Of a DNA stretch of 5,961 nucleotides, positions 1-5,236 are shown one piece after another. Location: assembly GCA_018971745.1 (NCBI GenBank), contig JAGXAD010000048.1:1-5961 (forward strand), written 5' to 3'. Source of the stretch: Patescibacteria group bacterium (lineage in GTDB: Bacteria > Patescibacteriota > Minisyncoccia > Sungbacterales > GWA2-42-14). Both the position numbers and the translations under genes were made by a program. The notes under the pieces are model-generated. The model saw only the letters and a list, made by a program, of their open reading frames with translations. It was not told the DNA's origin and made no database searches. Within the stretch, counting starts at the first letter, position 1; every line of letters begins with the position of its first letter.

Positions 1-284
1 CCCAAAGCCAAATTGGGATTTCTCAATTCCGCAACAATGTCATACCGGTGTTCGTCAATGAGAAAAAAACGGGGAGGCCAGGACAAAGCAAGCGGCTCCT
101 GGTGTTTCAAGGCGCAAGGCGCGCACACGCCGCCGCAATCAACCTCTTCCTCGTTTTGATTTTTTTTGTTGTCAAAACAGGTCGGCTGGGGAATCAGCCG
201 GCGCGCAAACAAAAACAATATGCCCGCCGCAACGGCGGCGACCGTCAGCAAAATTACAAATTGCCGTTTTCTGCGAAAATCCAT
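1..284 (-). CDS. Membrane-anchored Cys-motif protein, 5' part (runs off the window)
   Basis: An open frame on the minus strand starts at ATG 282-284 and stays open to base 1, giving about 94 residues; the C-terminus lies outside. It begins MDFRRKRQFVILLTVAAV, a short basic N-terminus followed by one hydrophobic segment (about residues 9-27) that reads as a signal anchor. A Cys-rich segment follows (about residues 36-58): TCFDNKKNQNEEEVDCGG, then VCAPC. This resembles the C.DG.(K/Q)NQ.E..VDCGG.C..C motif that I associate with extracytoplasmic Parcubacteria proteins. After it comes a Trp-Pro-Pro-Arg region and a FFLIDEHRYDIVAELRNPN stretch that could begin a beta-sandwich domain. The protein is probably exported or membrane-tethered with its bulk outside. 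A TATACT box 6 nt before the ATG and no Shine-Dalgarno suggest a leaderless mRNA. The gene follows the 5S terminator, so it is probably its own unit. Function unknown. Confidence 0.8.
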   Translation of the reverse strand, partial: MDFRRKRQFVILLTVAAVAAGILFLFARRLIPQPTCFDNKKNQNEEEVDCGGVCAPCALKHQEPLALSWPPRFFLIDEHRYDIVAELRNPNLAL

Positions 285-290
285 AAAGTA

Positions 291-296
291 AGTATA
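291..296 (-). promoter_or_regulatory. -10 box (TATACT) for the leaderless downstream gene
   Basis: Read on the minus strand, TATACT is followed by TACTTT and then directly by the ATG at 284. This places the expected transcription start at or within a base or two of the start codon, with no room for a ribosome binding site. A convincing -35 is not visible; the region 17-19 bp upstream is only T-rich and overlaps the 5S terminator. The leaderless reading is an inference. Confidence 0.5.
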
Positions 297-312
297 CCGA
301 TTTTTTGAAAAG

Positions 313-341
313 AAAAAAAGCCGTAGAACACGACTTTTTTT
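313..341 (-). terminator. Intrinsic terminator after the 5S rRNA
   Basis: On the minus strand an A7 run leads into GTCGT, loop GTTCT, then ACGGC and a T7 run: a 5-bp G/C-containing stem (one G-T pair) extended by A-T pairs and ending in a U-tract. It lies about 40 nt after the 5S 3' end and just before the TATACT box of the next gene. The A and T tracts are symmetric, so it could also work on the plus strand. Confidence 0.75.
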
Positions 342-361
342 CTCCCTTTATTTCTGTACCA

Positions 362-517
362 CCGCACAAAAACATTGGTATGCTGGCGTACTCTACTTTC
401 CCAGAGAGCCAAGCTCTCAAGTATCATCAAGTCTGTGTGCTTTCACTTCTCTGTTCGGAATGGGAAGAGGTGGAGCACACACAGATAAAACACCAGCAAG
501 CCAAAACCTTTGTGCGG
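362..517 (-). repeat. Inverted repeat bracketing the 5S (pre-5S processing stem)
   Basis: CCGCACAAA at 362-370 is exactly complementary to TTTGTGCGG at 509-517. Pairing continues toward the 5S through wobble-rich 371-378 with 501-508, and then joins helix I of the 5S itself. In the transcript this forms a long stem with the 5S inside it, a likely substrate for a double-strand RNase. The pairing is seen directly; the processing role is inferred. Confidence 0.7.
380..499 (-). rRNA. rrf: 5S ribosomal RNA
   Basis: The minus strand reads TGCTGGTG at the 5' end and CGCCAGCA at the 3' end; these pair as helix I (491-498 with 381-388). Inside are the hallmark loop CCCATTCCGAACAGAGAAGT and the downstream GAAAG and GGGAAAGTAGAGTACGCC segments expected of bacterial 5S. 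Length is about 118-120 nt, normal for the family. It is the last RNA of the rRNA unit, about 390 nt beyond the 23S 3' end, and is separated from it by a small ORF. A terminator follows. The ends are set by helix I and may be off by one or two bases. Confidence 0.96.
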
Positions 518-543
518 AGCAAGTCGGAGTATTTTTTCTGATA

Positions 544-822
544 TTACTTTTTTTCTTCTTTCTTCCATCCAGCTTTTCTCATGCTTTTCAAACGATTAAT
601 CTGCGCGTCAAGCTGCTCAATCAACGCCGGCGCTTCAAAAGATAATCCGGAATTCCCCGCAATTTTTTTGCGCTTAACCTGCAATCGCAAAATTTCTTCA
701 ACCAAAGGGTCAATAACTTTTCCTTTTTCTCCTGATTTCTCCTTTACTTTTTGAATCACCTTCTGTTCTTCAGTTTCATGTTCAACGGCCCTTTCAAATG
801 GAAATCGTTCATCGTTATTCAT
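544..822 (-). CDS. Small charged hypothetical protein between the 23S and 5S genes
   Basis: A 92-residue ORF with ATG at 820-822 and TAA at 544-546. I do not recognise it. It is strongly charged: about residues 10-35 are Glu/Lys-rich (EHETEEQKVIQKVKEKS), and about residues 37-55 (VIDPLVEEILRLQVKRKKIA) look like an amphipathic helix. A second helix (about residues 66-82, ALIEQLDAQINRLKSMRKA) precedes a Lys-rich tail. There is no signal peptide or membrane segment, so it is probably a soluble helical or coiled-coil protein. No Shine-Dalgarno precedes the ATG; the upstream bases are TATTTTATTTTATTTCTT. It lies in the same transcription direction as both rRNAs, starting about 20 nt after the 23S processing stem and ending about 27 nt before the 5S stem. 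Its composition is protein-like, but a chance ORF cannot be excluded. Confidence 0.6.
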   Translation of the reverse strand: MNNDERFPFERAVEHETEEQKVIQKVKEKSGEKGKVIDPLVEEILRLQVKRKKIAGNSGLSFEAPALIEQLDAQINRLKSMRKAGWKKEEKK

Positions 823-840
823 AAGAAATAAAATAAAATA

Positions 841-902
841 TTAAAAACCTACTTTATAATTACCAAACTTAGTGCAGGGCAGAATAAAAAGAAATAATAA
901 AA
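841..902 (-). repeat. 3' arm of the 23S processing stem
   Basis: The plus-strand bases CAAACTTAGTGCAGGGCAGA (864-883) and the A-rich run after them nearly match the reverse complement of 5051-5110. An AAACCTAC block (about 844-851) further out also matches. The pairing covers about 35-45 bp with few mismatches and encloses the whole 23S gene, like the RNase III stalks of other bacteria. The small ORF lies just outside this arm. Confidence 0.85.
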
Positions 903-1359
903 TGATCTATTAGTACCGCTCGGCTCAACACATTGCTGTGCGTACACCTGCGGCCTATCAACGTGATCATCTCTCACGGATCTATGATACCTCATCTTAG
1001 GATGGGCTTCGCGCTTATATGCTTTCAGCACTTATCCCGTCCGAACATAGCTACCGAGCAGTCCACCTGGCGGTAGAGCTCGCAGACCAGAGGTTCGTTC
1101 GTTCCGGTCCTCTCGTACTAGGAACGACTTCCTTCAAGTATCGGCGCCTGCAGTAGATAGGAGACCAACCTGTCTCACGACGGTTTGAACCCAGCTCGCG
1201 TAACTTTTTAATCGGCGAACAGCCGAACCCTTGGCACCTTCTCCAGCGCCAGGATAAGTTGAGCCGACATCGAGGTGCCGAACTCCGCCGTCGATATGAA
1301 CTCTTGGGCGGAACTAGCCTGTTATCCCCGGGGTAGCTTTTGTCCGATAATCTTTGGCC

Positions 1360-1420
1360 TTGTTCTAATAAGTAATACATACCCACACTTAGGTTATTGA
1401 AAACCCAAGCGTGAATAAAT
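1360..1420 (-). other. Hairpin insertion near helix 88 of 23S
   Basis: Between GAACCGATGG (E. coli about 2391-2400) and GGACAAAAG (about 2429-2435) there are about 55 nt more than in E. coli. The extra bases contain a 12-bp hairpin (1384-1395 with 1402-1413, loop of 6). C2394, the E-site base, seems conserved (GAAC), so the extension is placed at the tip of the helix beside the E site. E. coli numbering is from memory and approximate. Confidence 0.65.
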
Positions 1421-1616
1421 ATCGTAGCCATCGGTTCACTAATTTCTGCTTTCGCATCTGCGCGACATGTCCGTCTTGCAGTTAAGCTGGCTTGTGCATT
1501 TGCGCGTCCCGTCCCGTTTCCATCGGGACTAAGCCAACCTTTAAACTTCTCCGTTACTCTTTAGGAGAATTGCGCCCCACAAAAACTGCCCGCCAGGCAC
1601 TGTCTCGATCCGCTTT

Positions 1617-1723
1617 CCCCGCTCTTTTGATTAATAATACGGATTAAACTGAAACACAAAAAATTTTGGAATATCATTTTGTGTCTTTAACATATATAAA
1701 CTTGTTTAATCAAAAGGGCGGGG
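1617..1723. mobile_element. Family 1 rRNA insertion element, copy A (107 bp, no ORF)
   Basis: Terminal inverted repeats of 18 bp (1617-1634 and 1706-1723), CCCCGC(T/C)CTTTTGATTAA, with one mismatch that leaves a G-U type pair. An internal hairpin pairs ACACAAAA (1654-1661) with TTTTGTGT (1677-1684). The flanks CGATCCG and CGGATCG pair with each other, so the element sits in the loop of host helix 79 (E. coli about 2205-2215, approximate). Read on the minus strand, its subterminal bases match copy B read on the plus strand. It is too short for a group I or II intron. Confidence 0.8.
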
Positions 1724-2191
1724 TTTCGGATCGGTTAGAATCTAAATTTTTAAAGAGTGGTATTTCACTGGCGGATCAATCCCGGCCGGAACCGGAATCT
1801 CGTATCCTCCCACCTATGCTACGCATCAAAAACCTAGACCCAATACCAAGCTACAGTAAAGCTCCCGGGGTCTTTTCGTCTAACTGCAGGTAACCGGCAT
1901 CTTCACCGGTACTGTATTTTCACCGAGCACTTCGTTGAGACAGTCCCCCAGTCATTACGCCTTTCGTGCGCTTCGGAACTTACCCGAAAAGGAATTGCGC
2001 TACCTTAGAACGATTATAGTTATCGCTGACATTGACGAGGGCTTGTGGCAGAGAGCCGCTCGGCTTGCGCCGAGCGACAACCGCCCTTGACCTTCTCGCA
2101 TTGGTCAGGCGTCAGCCCGTATACATCCTCTTGCGAGTTAGCACGGACCTGTGTTTTTGGTAAACAGTTGCCAGGGGTACTTTAGCTGCGT

Positions 2192-2294
2192 CCCGCCCTT
2201 TTGATTAAACAAATGTATGTGCCAAAATACGAAAATATATCTCAAAAACTTTTTTCGTTTTAGCCCAACACTTATTATTAATCAAAAGGGCGGG
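2192..2294. mobile_element. Family 1 rRNA insertion element, copy B (103 bp, no ORF)
   Basis: Perfect 17-bp terminal inverted repeats, CCCGCCCTTTTGATTAA at 2192-2208 and its complement at 2278-2294, extended by a T-A pair (2191/2295). An internal hairpin pairs ACGAAAA (2229-2235) with TTTTCGT (2252-2258). It interrupts the variable helix at about E. coli 1710-1750 (helix 63 by my alignment), between TATGGCTTT and CGCAGC in RNA sense. It has the same architecture as copy A, in the opposite orientation. Confidence 0.8.
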
Positions 2295-2833
2295 AAAGCC
2301 ATATTGCGAACTTACGGCTGCTTGTTTGCCGAGTTCCTTAACGAAGTCTCGCTCGTTCGCCTTACTCTACTCGAGCTGCTCACCTGTGTCGGTTTGCGGT
2401 ACGGTCGTCTTTCCGATAATCCTAGACAATTTTCTGGGAAGTTTGCTTTGATGAATTTCTTAAGATTGCTCAAAAAATTTTCGCTGCATTTGGATTCGGA
2501 ATTAAATCCGCCGTTCCGGATTTGCCAGGAACGGATCCTTATGCCGCGAACGCAAATCCAATAATGCGCTCACCATACTAAACTTCGTCCTGCCGTTGGT
2601 CGAAAAGACGGTTACGGAATATTAACCGTATGTCCATCGGCTGCGGCTTTCGCCATTACCTTAGGACCGACTAAACCTTGGATGATCTTCATTGCCAAGG
2701 AAACCTTGAGCTTTCGGCGTACCGGATTTTCACCGGTATTGTGGTTACTTGTGCCAACATTCTCTCTTCTCTTCGCTCCAGTCGCCCTCGCGGGTCAACC
2801 TTCACGGCAAAGAAAATGCTCTCCTACCGTTAA

Positions 2834-2994
2834 CGCATCTCGCTCAAGCGAGATGCGTAAATTCAAAATTCAAATCTCAAATCTCAAAATTATGGTGAAG
2901 TTGAATTTTGCCCGTGGCAAAATTCAATAATTCCTAAATTTTGCATTTTGATTTTTGCATTTTGCATTTAGCATCTCACCTCAGTGAGATGCGC
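2834..2994. repeat. Family 2 intervening sequence in helix 45
   Basis: The outer host helix is GTTAACGCATCTCGC (ending 2843) pairing with GTGAGATGCGCTAAC (from 2984). Two GC-rich hairpins, 2834-2857 (10-bp stem, TCAA loop) and 2971-2992 (9-bp stem, CTCA loop), flank an A+T-rich core of CAAAATT, CAAATCT and TTTTGCAT units. The four arms share GCATCTC/GAGATGC, so one long hairpin or two short ones are both possible. Helix 45 (E. coli about 1170) is a classic site of excised intervening sequences in Salmonella 23S. Confidence 0.75.
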
Positions 2995-3517
2995 TAACCC
3001 GTAACTTCGGTACTATGCTTAGCCCCGTTGAATCTTAAGCGCAGAATCTCTTGACGAGTGAGCTGTTACGCACTCTTTAAAGGATGGCTGCTTCTAAGCC
3101 AACCTCCTCGCTGTTTAAGAAACTCCACCACCTTCGCCACTGAGCATAGATTTAGGGACCTTATTTGACGGTCTAGGCTCTTCCCTTCGCGCACGATGGA
3201 GCTTAGCCCCCACCTGCTGACTGCCGGAATAATTTCCCGCGTATTCGGAGTTTGATAGGTCCACCTGTCTTTCGACAAATATAGACCTTCCAGTGCTCTA
3301 CCCCGCAGGAAACATGATCCGACGCTAGCCCTAAAGCTATTTCGGAGAGAACCAGCTATTCCCAGGCTCGGTTAGCTTTTCACTTCTTACCACAAGTCAT
3401 CCGAGGGCGTTGTACGACCCACCGGTTCGGTCCTTCCTCTGACTTTCGTCAGAGTTCAACCTGCTCATGGTAAGCTCGCCTGGCTTCGGGTCTTTTGAAT
3501 ACTACTTATAAATCAAT

Positions 3518-3549
3518 GAGTCCACCCGCGACGAATCGCGAATTGACTC
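3518..3549 (-). other. Hairpin insertion upstream of helix 34 in 23S
   Basis: GAGTC (3518-3522) pairs with GACTC (3545-3549), and CGCGA (3527-3531) pairs with TCGCG (3536-3540). The interval between GCGAGTG and AGACCCGAA is about 50 nt longer than in E. coli (roughly position 650-680). It has no family 1 or family 2 ends, so it looks like an ordinary helix expansion. Confidence 0.6.
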
Positions 3550-3594
3550 AAAAATTTAAGACGCGCTATTAACACTCGCTTTCGCTGTGACTCA

Positions 3595-3913
3595 CCCCGC
3601 CCTTTTGACACTATTTCGCAATACTATATTTAATTCTTCGCTTGAGATGTCCAATCACGCTTCCATGATGCTTTAATTTTTTCTCTCTATCCAAAGCATC
3701 TCGTTTGTCAAAATATGCTTCGTAATAAACAAGTTTAAACGGAGCATACGCTTTCGTAGCAATCTCCTGTTTATTGTTATGCTCTACAAATCTTCTTTTC
3801 AGATCCTTGGCATTGCCAATGTACAGAAAATTTTTCGAGATGCTTTGGATTACATAAACGTAATGCATATCTCAAAGCGTATAACGAAATAATCAATAGT
3901 CAAAAGGGCGGGG
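3595..3913 (-). mobile_element. Family 1 rRNA insertion element, copy C (319 bp, encodes GIY-YIG protein)
   Basis: Terminal inverted repeats CCCCGCCCTTTTGAC (3595-3609) and GTCAAAAGGGCGGGG (3899-3913) are perfect over 15 bp, with further imperfect pairing inside. Almost everything between them is one ORF: its stop codon sits within a base of the left repeat, and only about 30 nt separate the right repeat from its start. It interrupts the 23S after GATTAACC in RNA sense (E. coli about 605-635). Without the ORF only about 60 nt remain, which rules out a group I ribozyme core. It is the likely autonomous member of family 1. Confidence 0.8.
3611..3868 (-). CDS. GIY-YIG nuclease-like protein (UPF0213-type) inside 23S rRNA
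   Basis: An 85-residue ORF, ATG at 3866-3868 and TAG at 3611-3613. It is a complete single-domain GIY-YIG protein: the first motif is YVY at residues 3-5 (for GIY), the second is YIG at 16-18 followed by NAKDLKRR. The conserved Arg is at 25/26, EHN with the conserved His at 29-31, and the metal-binding Glu at 62 in ALDREKKLK. All expected catalytic positions are filled, and the length matches stand-alone YhbQ/UPF0213 proteins. There is no added DNA-binding domain, unlike long homing endonucleases. A weak GAG lies before the ATG (TTTGAGAT). Proposed role: a DNA-cutting enzyme that mobilises or maintains the element; this is inferred from its position between the terminal repeats. It reads in the same direction as the rRNA, so it depends on translation from the rRNA transcript or an internal start. 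Confidence 0.88.
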   Translation of the reverse strand: MHYVYVIQSISKNFLYIGNAKDLKRRFVEHNNKQEIATKAYAPFKLVYYEAYFDKRDALDREKKLKHHGSVIGHLKRRIKYSIAK

Positions 3914-3968
3914 TTAATCGAGCAGTATCCAAAAACTCGTTGGCTCATTCTTCAATAGGCACGTCATG

Positions 3969-4130
3969 GCGGTGTCTCGCTGTCGCTCGCCACCTAAAGT
4001 CAAAATTTAAAATGCAAAATGCAAAATTTTAGATTAAAAATTTTTCTTTGAAAAATTTTCTTTCATTTATTTTGACTTTTGATTTTTGGATTTTGAATTT
4101 AAGCGGTGTCGAACGCCAGTGAGACACCGC
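3969..4130. repeat. Family 2 intervening sequence in helix 25
   Basis: The left arm (3969-3994) begins GCGGTGTCTCGCTG and the right arm (4103-4130) ends CAGTGAGACACCGC; they are complementary over about 26 nt with a few mismatches. Each arm can also fold on itself. The core (3995-4102) is A+T-rich and an imperfect palindrome of TCAAAAT and TGCAAAAT units. It lies at the tip of helix 25 (E. coli about 545), another well-known intervening-sequence site. Confidence 0.75.
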
Positions 4131-4407
4131 GCTGACTCCTTGTAAACGTATGGTTTCAGGTACTATTTCATCGCCCTCATCGGGCTGCTTTTCACCTTTC
4201 CCTCACGGTACTCGTTCACTATCGGTGATATCAAGTATTTAGCCTTGGGTCTTAGTCGACCCGGATTCCTGCCCAGTCTTCGAACGGGGCAGTACTTAAG
4301 AACAGTAACAAAGAGCACGAAACCGTTTTCGGATACGGGACTGTTACCCTCTGTGGTTTGCCTTTCCAGGCAACTTCTCCTAACGAAGTTTCGATTTTTT
4401 GCCCTCT

Positions 4408-4509
4408 CCCGCCCTTATGTCTACTGAAGATTGATTATCTTGAAATCCAAAAAATACAGCACATTAATTTGAAATCAAGAAAAAGTTTTTAAGTAGACAA
4501 AAGGGCGGG
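4408..4509. mobile_element. Family 1 rRNA insertion element, copy D (102 bp, no ORF)
   Basis: Terminal repeats CCCGCCCTTATGTCTACT (4408-4425) and AGTAGACAAAAGGGCGGG (4492-4509) pair over 18 bp with one mismatch, extended by a T-A pair outside. The inner half of the repeat differs from copies A and B on both arms together, so pairing is conserved while sequence is not. An internal imperfect hairpin pairs CTTGAAATC (4439-4447) with GAAATCAAG (4471-4479). It lies near helices 16-18 (E. coli about 275-295). Confidence 0.78.
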
Positions 4510-4610
4510 ACGCTACAATCTTGCAACTGCGAATCTTTTTCCCTAGTAAACTAGAAATCAAAAATCGCTCTAGGCTGTTCCCGTTTCGCTCGCCGCTACT
4601 TGGGGAATGG

Positions 4611-4715
4611 ATTCAGTTAATAAGTTAATGAGTTTAATCAGTTGCGGAGTTAACAAACTCCTCAACTGCGAGGCAACCGAAGGCTGCCGAAACTCAAAAA
4701 CTTATTTAACTGAAT
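4611..4715 (-). other. Three-way-junction insertion in 23S domain I
   Basis: The outer stem pairs 4611-4635 with 4690-4715 (ATTCAGTTAATAAGTT with AACTTATTTAACTGAAT-like bases). Inside are two hairpins: 4639-4668 (CAGTTG...CAACTG) and 4672-4688 (GGCAGCC-TTC-GGTTGCC in RNA sense). It replaces a roughly 10-nt segment between AAAGAAA and the conserved CCCAAGTAGCGGCGAGCG (E. coli about 215-235). It has neither family's ends, so it may be a vertically inherited expansion segment. Confidence 0.65.
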
Positions 4716-4767
4716 ATTGTTTTCTTTTCCTCCGGGTACTGAAATGTTTTACTTCCCCGGGTACGCG

Positions 4768-4911
4768 CCGTGCCTCGCTGCCGCTCGCCACGCAAATTTC
4801 AATTTCTAATTTTCAATTTTCAATGACGGATTTAAAAATTGTTTCATTGAAAATTTATTGAAAATTGAGAATTGAAAATTGCAAATTATGTCGAACGATA
4901 GTGAGACACGG
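4768..4911. repeat. Family 2 intervening sequence in helix 10
   Basis: The left arm CCGTGCCTCGCTGCCGCTCG (from 4768) and right arm CGAACGATAGTGAGACACGG (to 4911) are largely complementary and share the family 2 pattern with the helix 25 copy. The core is an imperfect hairpin built from TTTCAAT and ATTGAAAA units. Helix 9 is intact next to it (CAATCGCGG...ACGCGATTG), so the insert is placed in helix 10 (E. coli about 150-176). Confidence 0.75.
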
Positions 4912-5050
4912 CAATCGCGTATTACCGCGATTGGGTTTCCCCATTCGGAAATCGCCGGATCAAAGGTTGCTAGACACCTCCCCGACGCATATCGCCGTCA
5001 CGCCGCGTCCTTCATCGCCTTGATATCCCTAGGCATCCGCCATACGCCCT

Positions 5051-5110
5051 TATTTTTATTTTTTTCTTTTTACCTGCCCTACACTAAATTTAGTATGTAG
5101 GTTTATTTAA
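5051..5110 (-). repeat. 5' arm of the 23S processing stem
   Basis: The reverse complement of this segment (CCTACAT, ACTAAATTTAGTGTAGGGC, then an A-rich run) closely matches 841-902. The pairing joins the two ends of the 23S before processing. Small differences between the arms, such as T against C in TTAGTG(T/C)AGGGC, mostly still allow G-U pairs. Confidence 0.85.
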
Positions 5111-5154
5111 TTTTCAAAATGCGTTCCGCGCTGTCCGTATCAACCGCTGGCAAC

Positions 5155-5194
5155 CAACAACTAACAACAAAATAAAAATTATTATTAGTTGTTG
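5155..5194 (-). other. Leader hairpin upstream of the 23S
   Basis: CAACAACTAA (5155-5164) and TTAGTTGTTG (5185-5194) are perfect 10-bp complements with a 20-base A+T-rich loop. A second small hairpin, GTTGATTTTCAAC (5191-5203), overlaps it. Neither ends in a clean U-tract in the minus direction, so I do not call a terminator here. The rest of 5104-5214 shows no gene. Confidence 0.55.
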
Positions 5195-5214
5195 ATTTTC
5201 AACTGCGCACAAAC

Positions 5215-5236
5215 GAAAAACCGCTTTTCCAAGCGG
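5215..5236 (-). terminator. Terminator-like hairpin before the 23S (possible attenuator)
   Basis: On the minus strand CCGCTT (5231-5236), loop GGAA-type, AAGCGG (5221-5226) and T5 follow one another. It looks like an intrinsic terminator placed between promoter P2 and the 23S. Its 5' arm is also the 3' strand of the closing stem at 5230-5319, so the two structures exclude each other. Confidence 0.6.

Larger units (their letters stand above)
889..5061 (-). rRNA. rrl: 23S ribosomal RNA with nine or more insertions
   Basis: Reading the minus strand, the 5' part has GGCGGATGCC and GGCGATTTCCGAATGGGGAA. The 3' part has CTAAGGTAGCG, GAAAAGACCCCG, the peptidyl-transferase segment GGGGATAACAGGCT, the sarcin-ricin loop AGTACGAGAGGACCGG and a terminal GGTACTAAT. 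The GTPase-centre helices (GGTTGGCTTAGAAGCAGCCA) and a full-length A-site finger are present. The gene is about 4.17 kb; subtracting the insertions listed separately leaves about 2.9-3.1 kb, normal for bacteria, so the core appears complete and probably functional. The ends are inferred by counting from conserved bases against the E. coli 23S and from the processing stem, so allow about 10 nt either way. No 16S rRNA or tRNA lies between its promoters and its start. Peptide-like ORFs within it are shadows, except the GIY-YIG ORF. Confidence 0.97.

Noticed and set aside
172..420. 82-residue minus-strand frame over the 5S terminator
   Set aside because: It runs through the 5S 3' end, the terminator and the start of the real gene in another frame.
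1051..1431. 126-residue minus-strand reading frame
   Set aside because: It lies within conserved 23S sequence, including the sarcin-ricin and peptidyl-transferase regions; the open frame is a by-product of rRNA.
2217..2930. Two plus-strand reading frames of 115 and 82 residues
   Set aside because: They are antisense to 23S and cross the insertion boundaries; their codons follow rRNA and repeat sequence, with no protein-like pattern.
3595..3913. Group I intron with a homing endonuclease
   Set aside because: Only about 60 nt remain outside the ORF, far too few for the P3-P8 core, and the ends form a simple inverted repeat.
4001..4100. CRISPR-like or tandem array in the CAAAATGCAAAAT stretches
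   Set aside because: The units are short, irregular and without unique spacers; they form one imperfect hairpin core.
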